Source: Eudromia elegans (Eukaryota; Chordata; Aves; Tinamiformes; Tinamidae). Taken from it: a DNA stretch of 64,000 nt. Under the pieces are notes generated by a model. That model was not told where the DNA came from. It saw only the letters and a program-made list of their open reading frames with translations, and did not search any database. The translations under genes and the position numbers were made by a program. The stretch lies in NCBI GenBank assembly GCA_003342815.1, contig PTEX01000003.1, positions 3,660,611-3,724,610 of the forward strand, in the 5' to 3' direction. Shown one piece after another: positions 63,756-64,000 of the stretch. Position 1 is the stretch's first letter; each line of letters opens with the position of its first letter.

Positions 63756-64000
63756 CTGGAAGGCAAAATGCAAACAAACATACTTTACTGGAATTGTGAA
63801 ATGCAGCGTAGATCAGGTTGACCTGAAGCCTCAGTTGTGTTGTCTAAATGAACACACTCCCAAGCATTGGCAAAATATAGGAAAAATAAGAGATGCCAGA
63901 ATTAAGACTACTTGAGCAATGTGAATTTGGCCTCTGGGGTGGATAAGAAGAGTTGCCAGCTACATGATCAGTACACTATTTTTTTTTCCCACAAGCTCAG

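Overview
The window is vertebrate genomic DNA, almost certainly from a bird. Genes are split into short exons with GT-AG introns. The only abundant interspersed repeat is CR1-type LINE sequence ending in the typical ATTCTATG-type 3' repeats. The gene order ERICH5 - RPL30 - MATN2 is the order on human chromosome 8q22. I could not search a database, so gene names rest on recognising the encoded proteins and on this synteny. I do not name the species.

Layout. (1) 1-3.6 kb: the CpG-island start of a leftward gene whose first coding exon begins MGCSSS, matching ERICH5; the rest of that gene lies left of the window. A 44-bp minisatellite of seven copies sits just upstream. (2) 4.4-7.8 kb: two CR1 copies, one with a 406-codon reverse-transcriptase reading frame and a possible 8-bp target-site duplication. 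(3) 11.4-15.15 kb: complete RPL30 on the + strand. It has a CpG-island promoter, a 5' TOP start, five exons, a 115-residue product, a poly(A) signal, and an H/ACA snoRNA fold in intron 4 (a SNORA72-like position). (4) 17-63.8 kb: MATN2 (matrilin-2) on the - strand, convergent with RPL30. Twenty-five coding exons are present: one vWA1 exon, nineteen EGF-like exons of exactly 123 nt, two vWA2 exons, one linker exon and two coiled-coil exons. The signal-peptide exons lie beyond 64 kb.

Most notable points. Human matrilin-2 has ten EGF modules; this gene has nineteen with open frames and splice sites, plus one dead copy at 40.5 kb. The increase is in the C-terminal part of the array (28.7-34.3 kb), where thirteen symmetrical phase 1-1 exons are packed closely, and some still share duplicated intron sequence. 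The coiled coil is split by a U12-type AT-AC intron with near-perfect donor and branch site. The remaining introns hold CR1 fragments, simple repeats and AT-rich unique DNA.

How the genes work: RPL30 is a cytosolic large-subunit ribosomal protein gene, with growth-linked TOP control and a probable intronic modification-guide RNA. MATN2 encodes a secreted extracellular-matrix adaptor: vWA domains bind matrix ligands, EGF modules form a spacer, and the coiled coil oligomerises the chains. ERICH5 has no established function; its start suggests a lipid-anchored protein. No functional link between the three is implied beyond conserved neighbourhood.
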